Assembly (NCBI RefSeq): GCF_002567005.1
Contig: NZ_NUZU01000004.1
Location: forward strand, 1-64,000
DNA: 64,000 nt
Origin: Bacillus sp. AFS073361
GTDB taxonomy: Bacteria; Bacillota; Bacilli; Bacillales; Cytobacillaceae
Direction: 5' to 3'
In this document: positions 55,061-63,424 of the stretch, in pieces
Layout: each line of letters opens with the position of its first letter
How positions within the stretch are numbered: position 1 is the stretch's first letter
Translations under genes and position numbers: made by a program
The notes under the pieces: generated by a model
Seen by the model: only the letters and a program-made list of their open reading frames with translations
Databases searched by the model: none
Told to the model about the DNA's origin: nothing

Positions 55061-55819
55061 GTGGCCAAGAAAAAACTTCACGAGGAGCATGAAGAACATG
55101 TTGATGAGTCGTGGCTGATCCCTTATGCCGATTTGCTAACCCTTCTTCTCGCCTTATTCATCGTTTTATTTGCTCAGCGCTCCGAAGATACAGCAAAGAC
55201 ATCTGCCATGATGGAATCCCTCTACAACGCCTTTAACACGGTTTCCGTGTTTGAGACAAACAGCGGAGGGCAGACACCAAGTAATACCAATAACACAAAC
55301 AATGAAATCAAACCCGAACCGATTCCAAATCCTAAATCGGAGAATAAAGATAAAAAAGATAGTGAAGATGAAAAGAGACTGCAACAGTTAATGAAACGAT
55401 TGCAGAAATTTATTGATGAAAACAAATTAAATGCGGAGATCAGTCTTACCGATTTGCGCGAAGGAATCCAAATCACCCTAAAAGATCGAATTGTTTTTGA
55501 TTCCGGGAGTGATCATATCAATCGGAATTTTGATCCCATCCTTGAAGATATCGTCAAGATGCTAAAAATGGTCGATAATTCAATCATCATTGAAGGACAT
55601 ACCGATAATCAGCCGATCCATAGTTCGAATTTTCCATCCAATTGGGAATTATCCAGTGCCAGAGCGTTATCTGTAGTCCATTATTTTCAAAATCATAACA
55701 TTGCTCCAAATCGCTTACGTTTTAGCGGGTATGGTGAGTTTAAACCGGTTTACCCAAATAATACCCCTGAACATAGGGAAGCTAATCGCCGTGTAAATAT
55801 CATTATTTTACGTAAATAA
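55061..55819 (+). CDS. motB: Flagellar stator protein MotB
   Basis: 252 residues from GTG (GGAGGT upstream). Channel Asp24 in WLIPYADLLTLLLALFIVLF; this sequence is of the proton-type MotB rather than MotS, judging by the PYAD and LLLALFIVL context. The C-terminal OmpA-like peptidoglycan domain is about 150-250 (IEGHTDNQPI, NRRVNIIIL). It lies 16 bp after motA. Confidence 0.94.
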   Translation: MAKKKLHEEHEEHVDESWLIPYADLLTLLLALFIVLFAQRSEDTAKTSAMMESLYNAFNTVSVFETNSGGQTPSNTNNTNNEIKPEPIPNPKSENKDKKDSEDEKRLQQLMKRLQKFIDENKLNAEISLTDLREGIQITLKDRIVFDSGSDHINRNFDPILEDIVKMLKMVDNSIIIEGHTDNQPIHSSNFPSNWELSSARALSVVHYFQNHNIAPNRLRFSGYGEFKPVYPNNTPEHREANRRVNIIILRK

Positions 55820-55848
55820 AAAAGCAAGAGTACAGAACTCTCGCTTTT
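55820..55848 (+). terminator. Intrinsic terminator of motAB
   Basis: AAAAGCAAGAGT and ACTCTCGCTTTT pair with one mismatch directly after the motB stop, then TTTGTGG. Confidence 0.87.
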
Positions 55849-55902
55849 TTTGTGGACAACCACCAATGAATCTATTTTTGTTTTAACAAATTCGTAAAAA
55901 AG

Positions 55903-55928
55903 CAGTGCAATCTCGGTGAACTGCACTG
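55903..55928 (-). terminator. Intrinsic terminator of the fliK-yvyF block
   Basis: CAGTGCA (55903-55909) and TGCACTG (55922-55928). On the minus strand CTTTTTTACG follows; 80 nt after yvyF. Confidence 0.75.
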
Positions 55929-56007
55929 ACCTTTCTGTTATATATAATTTCATTTCAATACAGGCAATCAAAAAAAACAAAAAAGAATCTTTGAAATTAG
56001 GGAGCTC

Positions 56008-56403
56008 CTATAGCCGTTGCGTCATCACTTTTAAATGATGTTTGTTATGCTGCTGTCCTTCATTTTTCTCCAGCTGCGCGGCTAGCTGGTTAAGAGTATC
56101 CATACAGCTGTTACATGTTCTCCCTGTTCGAATCATCTCCCCGCACGTTTCACATGGGTAAGACAGGTTAGGGAACTGACCCGCGAAAATTCGACGGGCT
56201 ACTATAAAATGGCGAATTTGAGTGACGGATACCATTGTTTTATCGCTGACTTCTTGAATTGTGCTGCCCGGATTTTCACGCAGGTAAGCCGATGCCTTCA
56301 GATAATCATCTTCTTGTTTTTGATAACAAGCATCACATAAATCTCTCGTTCTCAGGAATAACTTTCTACATTTCGGACAATTCCCCAGTTTTGGTGTACC
56401 CAA
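56008..56403 (-). CDS. yvyF: YvyF-type flagellar operon zinc-ribbon protein
   Basis: 131 residues from TTG at 56403, chosen because GGGGAGGG lies just upstream and the product then starts MGTPKLGNCPKCRKLF as YvyF does; the frame is open to 56592 inside cheY. Two Cys4 pairs (CPKC..CDAC, CETC..CNSC) flank a helical part with QFPNLSYPCETCG. Function unknown. In Bacillus it lies before flgM; here it follows cheY. Confidence 0.83.
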   Translation of the reverse strand: MGTPKLGNCPKCRKLFLRTRDLCDACYQKQEDDYLKASAYLRENPGSTIQEVSDKTMVSVTQIRHFIVARRIFAGQFPNLSYPCETCGEMIRTGRTCNSCMDTLNQLAAQLEKNEGQQHNKHHLKVMTQRL

Positions 56404-56465
56404 AGGACCCTCCCCTTTTTTTTGCATATTCGTTTTTAACATTACTACAGGTTGCGTAAGAGCCT

Positions 56466-56828
56466 TTAACTTCCCAACACTTTGTTGATGGAATCCATGA
56501 CCCGATCGGCTTGGAAAGGCTTTACAACAAAATCCTTTGCACCTGCTTGAATCGCTTCTAATACCATTGGCTGCTGTCCCATTGCGGAACACATAATCAC
56601 CTTTGCCTGCGGATCAAGAGCCTTAATTTCCTTAACCGCCGTAATTCCGTCCTTTTCAGGCATCGTAATATCCATCGTCACTACATCAGGCTTTAATTCC
56701 CGGTACTTTTCAACGGCATCTGCACCATTCACAGCCTCCCCAACAACTTCTAGCCCATTTTTATTTAAAATATCTTTTAACATCATGCGCATAAAAGCCG
56801 CATCATCAACGATTAATACCTTTGCCAT
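56466..56828 (-). CDS. cheY: Chemotaxis response regulator CheY
   Basis: 120 residues, a lone receiver domain: DD at 8-9, Asp53 (TMDITMPEKDG), Thr/Ser and Lys in MCSAMG and VVKPFQ. CheA phosphorylates it, and it binds FliM and FliY. In Bacillus the next gene would be fliO; here it is yvyF. Confidence 0.95.
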   Translation of the reverse strand: MAKVLIVDDAAFMRMMLKDILNKNGLEVVGEAVNGADAVEKYRELKPDVVTMDITMPEKDGITAVKEIKALDPQAKVIMCSAMGQQPMVLEAIQAGAKDFVVKPFQADRVMDSINKVLGS

Positions 56829-56853
56829 ACATATTCTCCTCCAATTGTTATAT

Positions 56854-57975
56854 TTACATGGTCATTTTAGTTAGACGGTCGACTGGACTAATAATGTCAG
56901 TAATACGAACACCGAAGCTCTCTTCGATTACGACCACTTCCCCTTTAGCTATTAACTTATGGTTAGCTAAAATATCTACAGGCTCACCTGCCAATTTATC
57001 CAGCTGTATAACAGCGCCCGGCCCCAATTCAAGGATTTTGCGTATTTGCATTTCCGTTCGCCCCAGCTCAACAGTAATCGCCAATGGAATATCGTATAAC
57101 AAATCGATATTACCGACGCCATTACTTCCCTTATTTGCCTCGGAAAAATTTGCAAATTCGACTTTTTGTACATTCGCATTTGCCGGTGTATGGGCCCGGC
57201 TTTGTGGAACCATACTTTCTTCAACCTGTGAAGCCGAACTAGTTTGTGTTGGTACTTCCTGATTGGATGTGACTGGTGCTGGTTCCTCCGGAGCTGTACT
57301 GGCTGGTGCTCCTTCTCCGGCCATAAAGACCTGCTGGATCATCTCCTTCGCGAAGGACAGAGGGATGAGCTGAATCATGTTGGAATCAATGAGGTTTCCT
57401 ACCTTCAAACGAAAGGAAACTTTGATGATGATATCATCATCCAGTTGTTCTAATTTATTTTGGGGATAATCAAGCAAATCGATAGACGGTGGTGAAATAT
57501 CCACTTTTTGCTGCAACATTGTCGACATAGACGTAGCAGCTGACCCCATCATTTGATTCATGGCTTCTTGAACAGCACTTAGATGAAGTTCTGAAATTTC
57601 AGGGTCGAGAACAGTGCCATCTCCGCCCATCATTAAATTAGCAATAATTTTAGCATCTTCTTCTTTAATCATTAAAAGATTTTTACCACGGATGCCTATT
57701 GTATAATCCACGTAAACAGCAACATGCTTTGCTTTTGCCCCCTCTTCCACCCGATCTTGTTCAATAACGGAAAGGGTAGGCGTAGTGATTTCCACCCGTT
57801 GGTTCAGCAGTGTAGAAAGAGCCGTGGTCGAACTGCCTAATGATATATTCCCAATCTCCCCCAGTGCATCTTGCTCCATCGAGCTCAAAAAAACATCGAG
57901 AGATAAAGCTGATTTTGATTCTGTTTGATTAAACAGTGCATTTATCTCATCTTGAGATAATGATCCTTCACTCAT
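56854..57975 (-). CDS. fliY: Motor switch phosphatase FliY
   Basis: 373 residues from the ATG at 57975 (ATG at 57987 is also open but touches the ribosome site). N-terminal CheY-binding peptide (SLSQDEINALF), two CheC-type phosphatase motifs (ALGEIGNISLGSSTTALSTL and AVQEAMNQMMGSAATSMSTM), Gly/Pro/Thr linker, C-terminal FliN/SpoA domain (ELGRTEMQIRKILELGPGAV). C-ring part and CheY-P phosphatase. Confidence 0.95.
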   Translation of the reverse strand: MSEGSLSQDEINALFNQTESKSALSLDVFLSSMEQDALGEIGNISLGSSTTALSTLLNQRVEITTPTLSVIEQDRVEEGAKAKHVAVYVDYTIGIRGKNLLMIKEEDAKIIANLMMGGDGTVLDPEISELHLSAVQEAMNQMMGSAATSMSTMLQQKVDISPPSIDLLDYPQNKLEQLDDDIIIKVSFRLKVGNLIDSNMIQLIPLSFAKEMIQQVFMAGEGAPASTAPEEPAPVTSNQEVPTQTSSASQVEESMVPQSRAHTPANANVQKVEFANFSEANKGSNGVGNIDLLYDIPLAITVELGRTEMQIRKILELGPGAVIQLDKLAGEPVDILANHKLIAKGEVVVIEESFGVRITDIISPVDRLTKMTM

Positions 57976-57976
57976 T

Positions 57977-58951
57977 TTATAGATCATCTCCTTCCGTATG
58001 GTTTACTTGATCAATTTGAACTGCGTAACGTCCTTTTTGGAGACCTGGGTTTCCTAAAAACCTGGTCAATTGACCGACCTTGACTTGTAGTTTTCCTGTT
58101 TTAATTCCAATCACATCCCCAATCTGAAGGCCAAGCAAATCGGAAACCGGTATCGTCGCCCTGCCTAGTTCAGCGATTACAGGAACACTTACTGTATCTA
58201 GATTTTGCTGCAGGTTTACCTGCTGTGGAACACTTGTTTTCCCCATAGAAGACAACATTTGATGCGTAGATAATTTCGGCAGCACCGGTTCTATTGTTAA
58301 ATGCGGCAGACAAAGTGTCATCCTGCCTGTAATTTCTCCAATTGTCGTACGGAGAACTATAATAATGACTGTATCATTTTGGGACGCGATTTGAATAAAT
58401 TGCGGATTGGCTTCAATCGCTTCCCAATTCACCTGAATGTTTTCAATGTTTTCCCAAGCATTTTGATACATATCAAAGGCACGTGTAAGGGTCCTTTGCA
58501 TGAGTACTGTTTCAATCTCCGTCAACGTTCCGTTCCGGGCAGACTGATCTCCTTGTCCCCCTAGCAAACGTTCTAGAACTGCATAGGCCACAGGCGGATT
58601 AATTTCCATGACCATTTTTCCATCCATAGGCTTCACATCAAAAACGTTCAAAATCGTTCGCGAGGGGATGGACGCGATAAATTCATGGTAGGTTACTTGG
58701 TCTACCAGGTCGATTTCAACTTGAACAAACGTTCTAAGTTGAGTTGAAAGATAGGAAGTCAGTAATCGTGCAAAATTCTCATGAATTCTTGTGATACTGC
58801 GTAATTGCTCCTTGGAATACCGCATTGCTCGTTTGAAATCATATACTTTTACTTTTTCCTGTGTCTCTGTTACTTCGGATGCTTGCAATTGGCCATTATT
58901 GATGGCCGATAATAAGGCATCGATTTCTTGTTGCGATAATACATCTGCCAA
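57977..58951 (-). CDS. fliM: Flagellar motor switch protein FliM
   Basis: 324 residues from TTG at 58951, which has AGGGGG at 7 nt and gives the family N-terminus MADVLSQQEIDALLSAI; the ATG at 58975 lacks a ribosome site. CheC-like middle domain (GGQGDQSARNGTLTEIETVL) and SpoA C-terminal domain (ELGRATIPVSDLLGLQIGDV). CheY-P binds its N-terminus. Overlaps the fliY start region. Confidence 0.95.
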   Translation of the reverse strand: MADVLSQQEIDALLSAINNGQLQASEVTETQEKVKVYDFKRAMRYSKEQLRSITRIHENFARLLTSYLSTQLRTFVQVEIDLVDQVTYHEFIASIPSRTILNVFDVKPMDGKMVMEINPPVAYAVLERLLGGQGDQSARNGTLTEIETVLMQRTLTRAFDMYQNAWENIENIQVNWEAIEANPQFIQIASQNDTVIIIVLRTTIGEITGRMTLCLPHLTIEPVLPKLSTHQMLSSMGKTSVPQQVNLQQNLDTVSVPVIAELGRATIPVSDLLGLQIGDVIGIKTGKLQVKVGQLTRFLGNPGLQKGRYAVQIDQVNHTEGDDL

Positions 58952-58978
58952 AAGGCATCCCCCTAACTCTTCCATGAG

Positions 58979-59407
58979 TTATTGAACCATTTTATTCGTG
59001 GTGAAAATCCGGATAATACTTCCATTTTCCATTTGTTTATTTAATTCTGTCTTCATATCCTTTTCAAACTTGCTCATTCCATCAGGGCTTTTTACCTGTT
59101 CTTCTGTCATAGATGACATGAATTGGATGGCAGCATTACGGACTTGAAAATCGCGTTTGGTTAACTCCTCTTTAGCATCTTCGGAGCTGGTTTGAATTTT
59201 AAAACGGAATTGAATAAAGCCGCCGGAATTCAAATTAGTGGTCATCGGTTCGGTTTCAACCATGGTTGCTAAAATGTCATCTGCTGATAACTTGTTGGTA
59301 TCCTCTTTTGTCTCATCTTTTGCTGTCGATAGATGTAAGAAAAACCATACGCCTCCTAACAAAAGTACTGCAGCAACGACAATGAGAATGATCGGTTTTA
59401 ACTTCAT
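58979..59407 (-). CDS. fliL: Flagellar protein FliL (copy 1)
   Basis: 142 residues: N-terminal membrane helix (about 6-25), acidic linker, FliL domain (VETEPMTTNLNSGGFIQFRF). Normal position between flgE and fliM. Stator support. Paralogue at 44671-45093. The FlbD/SwrD-type small gene often found here is missing. Confidence 0.92.
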   Translation of the reverse strand: MKLKPIILIVVAAVLLLGGVWFFLHLSTAKDETKEDTNKLSADDILATMVETEPMTTNLNSGGFIQFRFKIQTSSEDAKEELTKRDFQVRNAAIQFMSSMTEEQVKSPDGMSKFEKDMKTELNKQMENGSIIRIFTTNKMVQ

Positions 59408-59456
59408 GACTTCTCCTGCCTTTTTAACGTTGGATGGTAGGTGATCTACCCAATTA

Positions 59457-60446
59457 CTATCGTTTCAAATTCACTATTTCTTCCAAAATGGAATCGGAAG
59501 TGGTGATGGTTCTAGCATTTGCTTGGAAACCACGTTGGCCTACGATCATTTCAGTGAATTCCTCAGTTAAGTCCACATTGGACATCTCAAGAACACCCGA
59601 ATTGATTTCTCCACCGTTATTGTCTGCTATTCGACCATTGTCAACAAGTCCCGAGTTTGCGGTTTCCTGAAAAAGTGTGTTACCAACTTTTTTTAATCCA
59701 CCTGGATTTGGAACAACAGCCGTTTCCAATGAAATGTTTTCATTTTGATTCCCTGTTGCAGTGTTCATATAAAGTAAATTATAATAGGGACTTTGTGGGT
59801 CCATAACCTTTGCTAATTTCCCACTTCGTCCATCCTCTGCCACAACGTTAATATAACCATTGGAATCGATTGAGTAAGATGTGAATTTTAACGGTTCCAT
59901 CGGAATACCATTTTGGGTAATTACATTACCAGCAGCATCTCGATTACTTCTTTCATCCACTGATATGTTAATTGGAAACGAATGCAAAGTCCCAGGCGTT
60001 CCCGCCGGTGAACCAGCAGGAGGATTTTGTAGTGCGACCCCTGACACAGAGTATCCATTGGAGTTGACTAGATCCCCATTTGCATCTCGTGTGAAATTAC
60101 CGGCTCTGGTTAAGTAATCTACCCCCCCGTTGGTTACCACAAAAAACGCATCTCCATCAATAGCTAAATCTGTACCTACATTCGTTGTCATTGGACTTCC
60201 AGGAGTATGAATGGTGTCAATAGATCCGATCTTTGTTCCTAGACCAACTTGCTTCGGATTCACCCCGCCACTTTGGTTGGCAGGTGCAGTTGCTCCCCCG
60301 ATATTTTGATTAAGTATATCTTGAAACATAACACGGCCCTTCTTAAATCCGACCGTATTGACATTGGCAACATTATTTCCGATCACATCAAGTTTCGTTT
60401 GAAACCCCTTCATACCTGAAACCCCAGAGTAAAGAGACCTTAACAT
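59457..60446 (-). CDS. flgE: Flagellar hook protein FlgE
   Basis: 329 residues. N-terminal MLRSLYSGVSGMKGFQTKLD and VIGNNVANVNTVGFKK; C-terminal VDLTEEFTEMIVGQRGFQAN. Hook subunit by position after flgD and fliK (called flgG in older Bacillus literature). Confidence 0.93.
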   Translation of the reverse strand: MLRSLYSGVSGMKGFQTKLDVIGNNVANVNTVGFKKGRVMFQDILNQNIGGATAPANQSGGVNPKQVGLGTKIGSIDTIHTPGSPMTTNVGTDLAIDGDAFFVVTNGGVDYLTRAGNFTRDANGDLVNSNGYSVSGVALQNPPAGSPAGTPGTLHSFPINISVDERSNRDAAGNVITQNGIPMEPLKFTSYSIDSNGYINVVAEDGRSGKLAKVMDPQSPYYNLLYMNTATGNQNENISLETAVVPNPGGLKKVGNTLFQETANSGLVDNGRIADNNGGEINSGVLEMSNVDLTEEFTEMIVGQRGFQANARTITTSDSILEEIVNLKR

Positions 60447-60473
60447 CGTGTGTTCCTCCTAAATTTAGATAGA

Positions 60474-60911
60474 TTATTTTGACTCAGTAGTTATTTGTTT
60501 AATTTCAGTTACCTTTTCCATAGGAACTTTTTCATTCCCAACTAGATAAAAGTAGTCTCCATTTTGGGTTGATACCCCCGTTACCACACCCGTTTCAGGA
60601 GATGTGGATCCTTCTAGTGTCCAGCTAATTTCTTTGCCAATCGTACCCGCATATTGACTCATTTGGCGACCTGCAAGCGTATCAATGGTTTTATTTAGAT
60701 TGGTCATTTGTTCTAAGGAACTAAATGTTGCCATCTGCGCAATAAAGTCCTTATCCTGAAGAGGGTTAGATGGATCCTGGTGTGCTAATTGTGTCGTAAG
60801 AATTCGAAGAAAATCATCCTTTCCTAACTTGCTTTTTTCTTCGAAAGGCTTACTATTTTTGTATATAGAATTGTTCTTGGAAACTGTGGTTATATCCACC
60901 CAATTACTCAT
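60474..60911 (-). CDS. flgD: Hook-cap protein FlgD
   Basis: 145 residues, the short Bacillus form. LGKDDFLRILTTQLAHQDPS and ATFSSLEQMTNL are the family core; the rest is a short beta region. It caps the growing hook. Confidence 0.93.
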   Translation of the reverse strand: MSNWVDITTVSKNNSIYKNSKPFEEKSKLGKDDFLRILTTQLAHQDPSNPLQDKDFIAQMATFSSLEQMTNLNKTIDTLAGRQMSQYAGTIGKEISWTLEGSTSPETGVVTGVSTQNGDYFYLVGNEKVPMEKVTEIKQITTESK

Positions 60912-60926
60912 TACCTCGGCTCCATT

Positions 60927-62309
60927 CTATGCGATGAAATCGATCTTTGATGAAGCCCTTGTTGCAGCTCCTCCATATGAATTCGATATGATCTCACTCT
61001 CTATTTCTGTTTGATCAGCCTTCTTGTTTTTTTTTATTACATCTTGACCTGAAGCGAAGGTTTGGTGCTCATGGGAAAAATTTGAACCCCCTTGAGAAAA
61101 AGATAGATTTGTTTGGTTCGAATCCAAGGTTATCGGTGTTTGCTGTACAATATCTAGCTTTTGCACCTGTAATCCCTGCTGTTGCAGTGCCTGCCTAAGG
61201 TGTTGAAGCTGTCCTTCTAACGCTTCTTTCGCCATGGGGGTATCCGTCACAATTTGTGCTGACACTTGTCCTTGCTGGGAGGTAATTTTGATCTCAATAT
61301 GTCCTAAATGCTCAGGGTATAAAGAGAATTTCGCCTCCGTGCTTCCTAAATGGCCGTCCTCAATTCTCATAAATCGTCCAATCCAATCGCTCGCTTCCGG
61401 AACAAATTCGGACACTGTAAAAACAGGTGTTGGTATTGGTGTTGGTGTTGCCGTTTTCACTGCATTCCATCCGTCAGGTCCTGGCAGCTGATGATTCACT
61501 ATTGACGTTAGTCCATTAGACTTATTTGAATTTTCCACCTGAGCAGGTAATGGTTCTTGAATAGATTTTTTTTCCTCATGGACATCTATATTCTGATTGG
61601 GTATAAATGATAGAATTACTTGGTTCTTATCCAGACTCAACCTTGGTTTCGGATTAACGCTGCTCTCTTGTTTTTTGTCAGCAAATAGCGATTCATTTTT
61701 ATGTGTCTGGTCTTTAAACGGTATTCTAACACCGACTTCTTTTTCTGATGTTAAGTCATCTAAAATCATTTGTATTTTGCTTACAATATTCTTAGGTACT
61801 TCAAATGAGTTTAGTTTTCCTTGTGACTGTAATATATCAAGAAACTTTGTTAATTCTTGTACCAATTCACTCTGATTTAAATCTGACGTTTGGTTAAATC
61901 CTTCCACCTTTTGCAGCCACTGGGCTAATCCCTGACTTACAGCGGAACTGACCTGTTGGTGTTGGTGTGGACTTAATGTAGCGGACACAACCGATGATGG
62001 CAACTCGCTTGCTGGAGAACTGTTTACGGGTGGTTGTTGAGGTATTTCCGGTGAAAGTTGTGCTTGCTGGAATCCTCCTAACCACGCCGACAAAATAGAG
62101 TCTAATTGTACCCAGTCTTCTTCACAAAGATTTGCCGGGTCTGTCAGTTCACGATCTGACTTTTCAGATACGTTTTGCAAAGTTGGTACCGCTGACAATC
62201 CAACAGTTTCAGGTGAACGGCCTAAAAATTTAAACATAGCAATTATCTGATCAAAGGAACGTACGGGGTCTTCGTTAAAGGTTGTTGACTTTGATTTAGC
62301 CCCGTTCAT
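60927..62309 (-). CDS. fliK: Hook-length control protein FliK
   Basis: 460 residues: long, Gln/Ser/Pro-rich N-terminal part (1-320) and a C-terminal Flg_hook domain (about 325-410; KFSLYPEHLGHIEIKITSQQ, LRQALQQQGLQVQKLDIVQQ). It measures the hook and triggers the FlhB switch. First gene of a block with its own upstream region; a terminator separates it from ylxF2. Confidence 0.9.
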   Translation of the reverse strand: MNGAKSKSTTFNEDPVRSFDQIIAMFKFLGRSPETVGLSAVPTLQNVSEKSDRELTDPANLCEEDWVQLDSILSAWLGGFQQAQLSPEIPQQPPVNSSPASELPSSVVSATLSPHQHQQVSSAVSQGLAQWLQKVEGFNQTSDLNQSELVQELTKFLDILQSQGKLNSFEVPKNIVSKIQMILDDLTSEKEVGVRIPFKDQTHKNESLFADKKQESSVNPKPRLSLDKNQVILSFIPNQNIDVHEEKKSIQEPLPAQVENSNKSNGLTSIVNHQLPGPDGWNAVKTATPTPIPTPVFTVSEFVPEASDWIGRFMRIEDGHLGSTEAKFSLYPEHLGHIEIKITSQQGQVSAQIVTDTPMAKEALEGQLQHLRQALQQQGLQVQKLDIVQQTPITLDSNQTNLSFSQGGSNFSHEHQTFASGQDVIKKNKKADQTEIESEIISNSYGGAATRASSKIDFIA

Positions 62310-62436
62310 TTGATTTGTTTGATTTATTTTGATGTTGGTTTGAGTTATATCCAGAAGGGTTACCTCCGTTTCACTTGGATATCTTTCTCCAATTATTTTA
62401 CATTATAACTCAAAAACTAGTTTTCGTCATGATATT

Positions 62437-62454
62437 TTTTGATAGTTGTCAAAA
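62437..62454. promoter_or_regulatory. TTTTGA/TCAAAA palindrome upstream of fliK
   Basis: TTTTGATAG (62437-62445) and TCAAAA (62449-62454) form an inverted repeat about 130 nt before fliK, related to the hag and motA elements (arms equal, spacing 2 nt shorter). Confidence 0.5.
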
Positions 62455-62500
62455 TTTTTATAGTGTTTTTTGTCTTTATTTTGATTATTTTTGTAAAAAT

Positions 62501-62537
62501 AAAACAGGCAGTGTTTACAAAACACCGCCTGTTTTTT
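62501..62537. terminator. Intrinsic terminator after ylxF copy 2
   Basis: AAAACAGGCAGTGTTT and AACACCGCCTGTTTTTT pair with one mismatch and a short loop. It ends the ylxF2 transcript, so fliK must have its own promoter in 62310-62500. Confidence 0.88.
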
Positions 62538-62590
62538 ACCTATCTTTTTTCTATGAATGTAAATGCAAAAAAGAAGAATTGTTAGAAAGA

Positions 62591-63382
62591 CTAATTCATT
62601 CGAGTCACAATCCAGCCTGCTACTACTGGATCCAGCTGGGAAATTACTTTTGATGCGGTAATCGGATCCAACTTTTTAATTTGCCTTAATACCTCCGCAT
62701 TGTTTTTGATTCCCTTTAAAACCGCGGCAATTTGATCAGGCTTCATATTCTCAAACAACTGAACTGAAGAGTCTGTTGTTGTTGGTATATCATTTCCATT
62801 TGCCAATGCAACGGTTAATCTTGCCCCCGCCTCCGCTGGCATTTCAGCAATAATTAAAGTTTGTGCATCTGGTTCCAGTCTTTTCAAGTTCCTCAGAGCA
62901 TCAGCCTCATTCATATTACTCAACAGCTTAGCTGCACTACTAGGATCCATACTTGCTAAGGTTTCAGCTACGGTTGGAGTATTTTGTGATTGTTCAGTTG
63001 TTGAACTACTTCCATCCACAGCGTTATTCTGCTTTGTTATGGAAGCCCTTTTGTCTGTGTTTGGCTTTGATTGTTCTTTAACAGATTCACTTTTATTTGG
63101 GCTGGAACCTGCATTAGTGTTTGATTTGGCAGATTGGGCCTGTCCCTTCGGTGAAGTTGCTGGTTTTACTGGCGCTTCTTTTTTGGCAAAGAGAGGTTTA
63201 GTGTGCTCCTCTATCCATTTCACTTGAGTAATCATATTGACCCCCGCAAAGTGTAAAATCATGATCCCTAACCCGATGGTATACAGGAATGGAAGCACCC
63301 CTAGAAGGAGAATTTTTGAAAAAAATCCAGGTCGCTTCTGATCATTATCTTCTGTTGCTGTCTTTGTATCTGCGGTTGACAT
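62591..63382 (-). CDS. YlxF/MotE-like protein, copy 2
   Basis: 263 residues: membrane helix at about 27-48, long Lys/Ser/Asn/Thr linker with no clear coiled coil (about 70-135), C-terminal MgtE-N-like domain (ETLASMDPSSAAKLLSNMNE, MKPDQIAAVLKGIKNNAEVL). Same architecture as copy 1 at 15817 but low identity. It stands ahead of fliK where ylxF stands in Bacillus, which makes it the positional orthologue; yet copy 1 keeps the fliJ side. Confidence 0.82.
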   Translation of the reverse strand: MSTADTKTATEDNDQKRPGFFSKILLLGVLPFLYTIGLGIMILHFAGVNMITQVKWIEEHTKPLFAKKEAPVKPATSPKGQAQSAKSNTNAGSSPNKSESVKEQSKPNTDKRASITKQNNAVDGSSSTTEQSQNTPTVAETLASMDPSSAAKLLSNMNEADALRNLKRLEPDAQTLIIAEMPAEAGARLTVALANGNDIPTTTDSSVQLFENMKPDQIAAVLKGIKNNAEVLRQIKKLDPITASKVISQLDPVVAGWIVTRMN

Positions 63383-63424
63383 ATACTTTCCCTCTTCTCC
63401 TTATTTTTCTATTTCATTACCATA

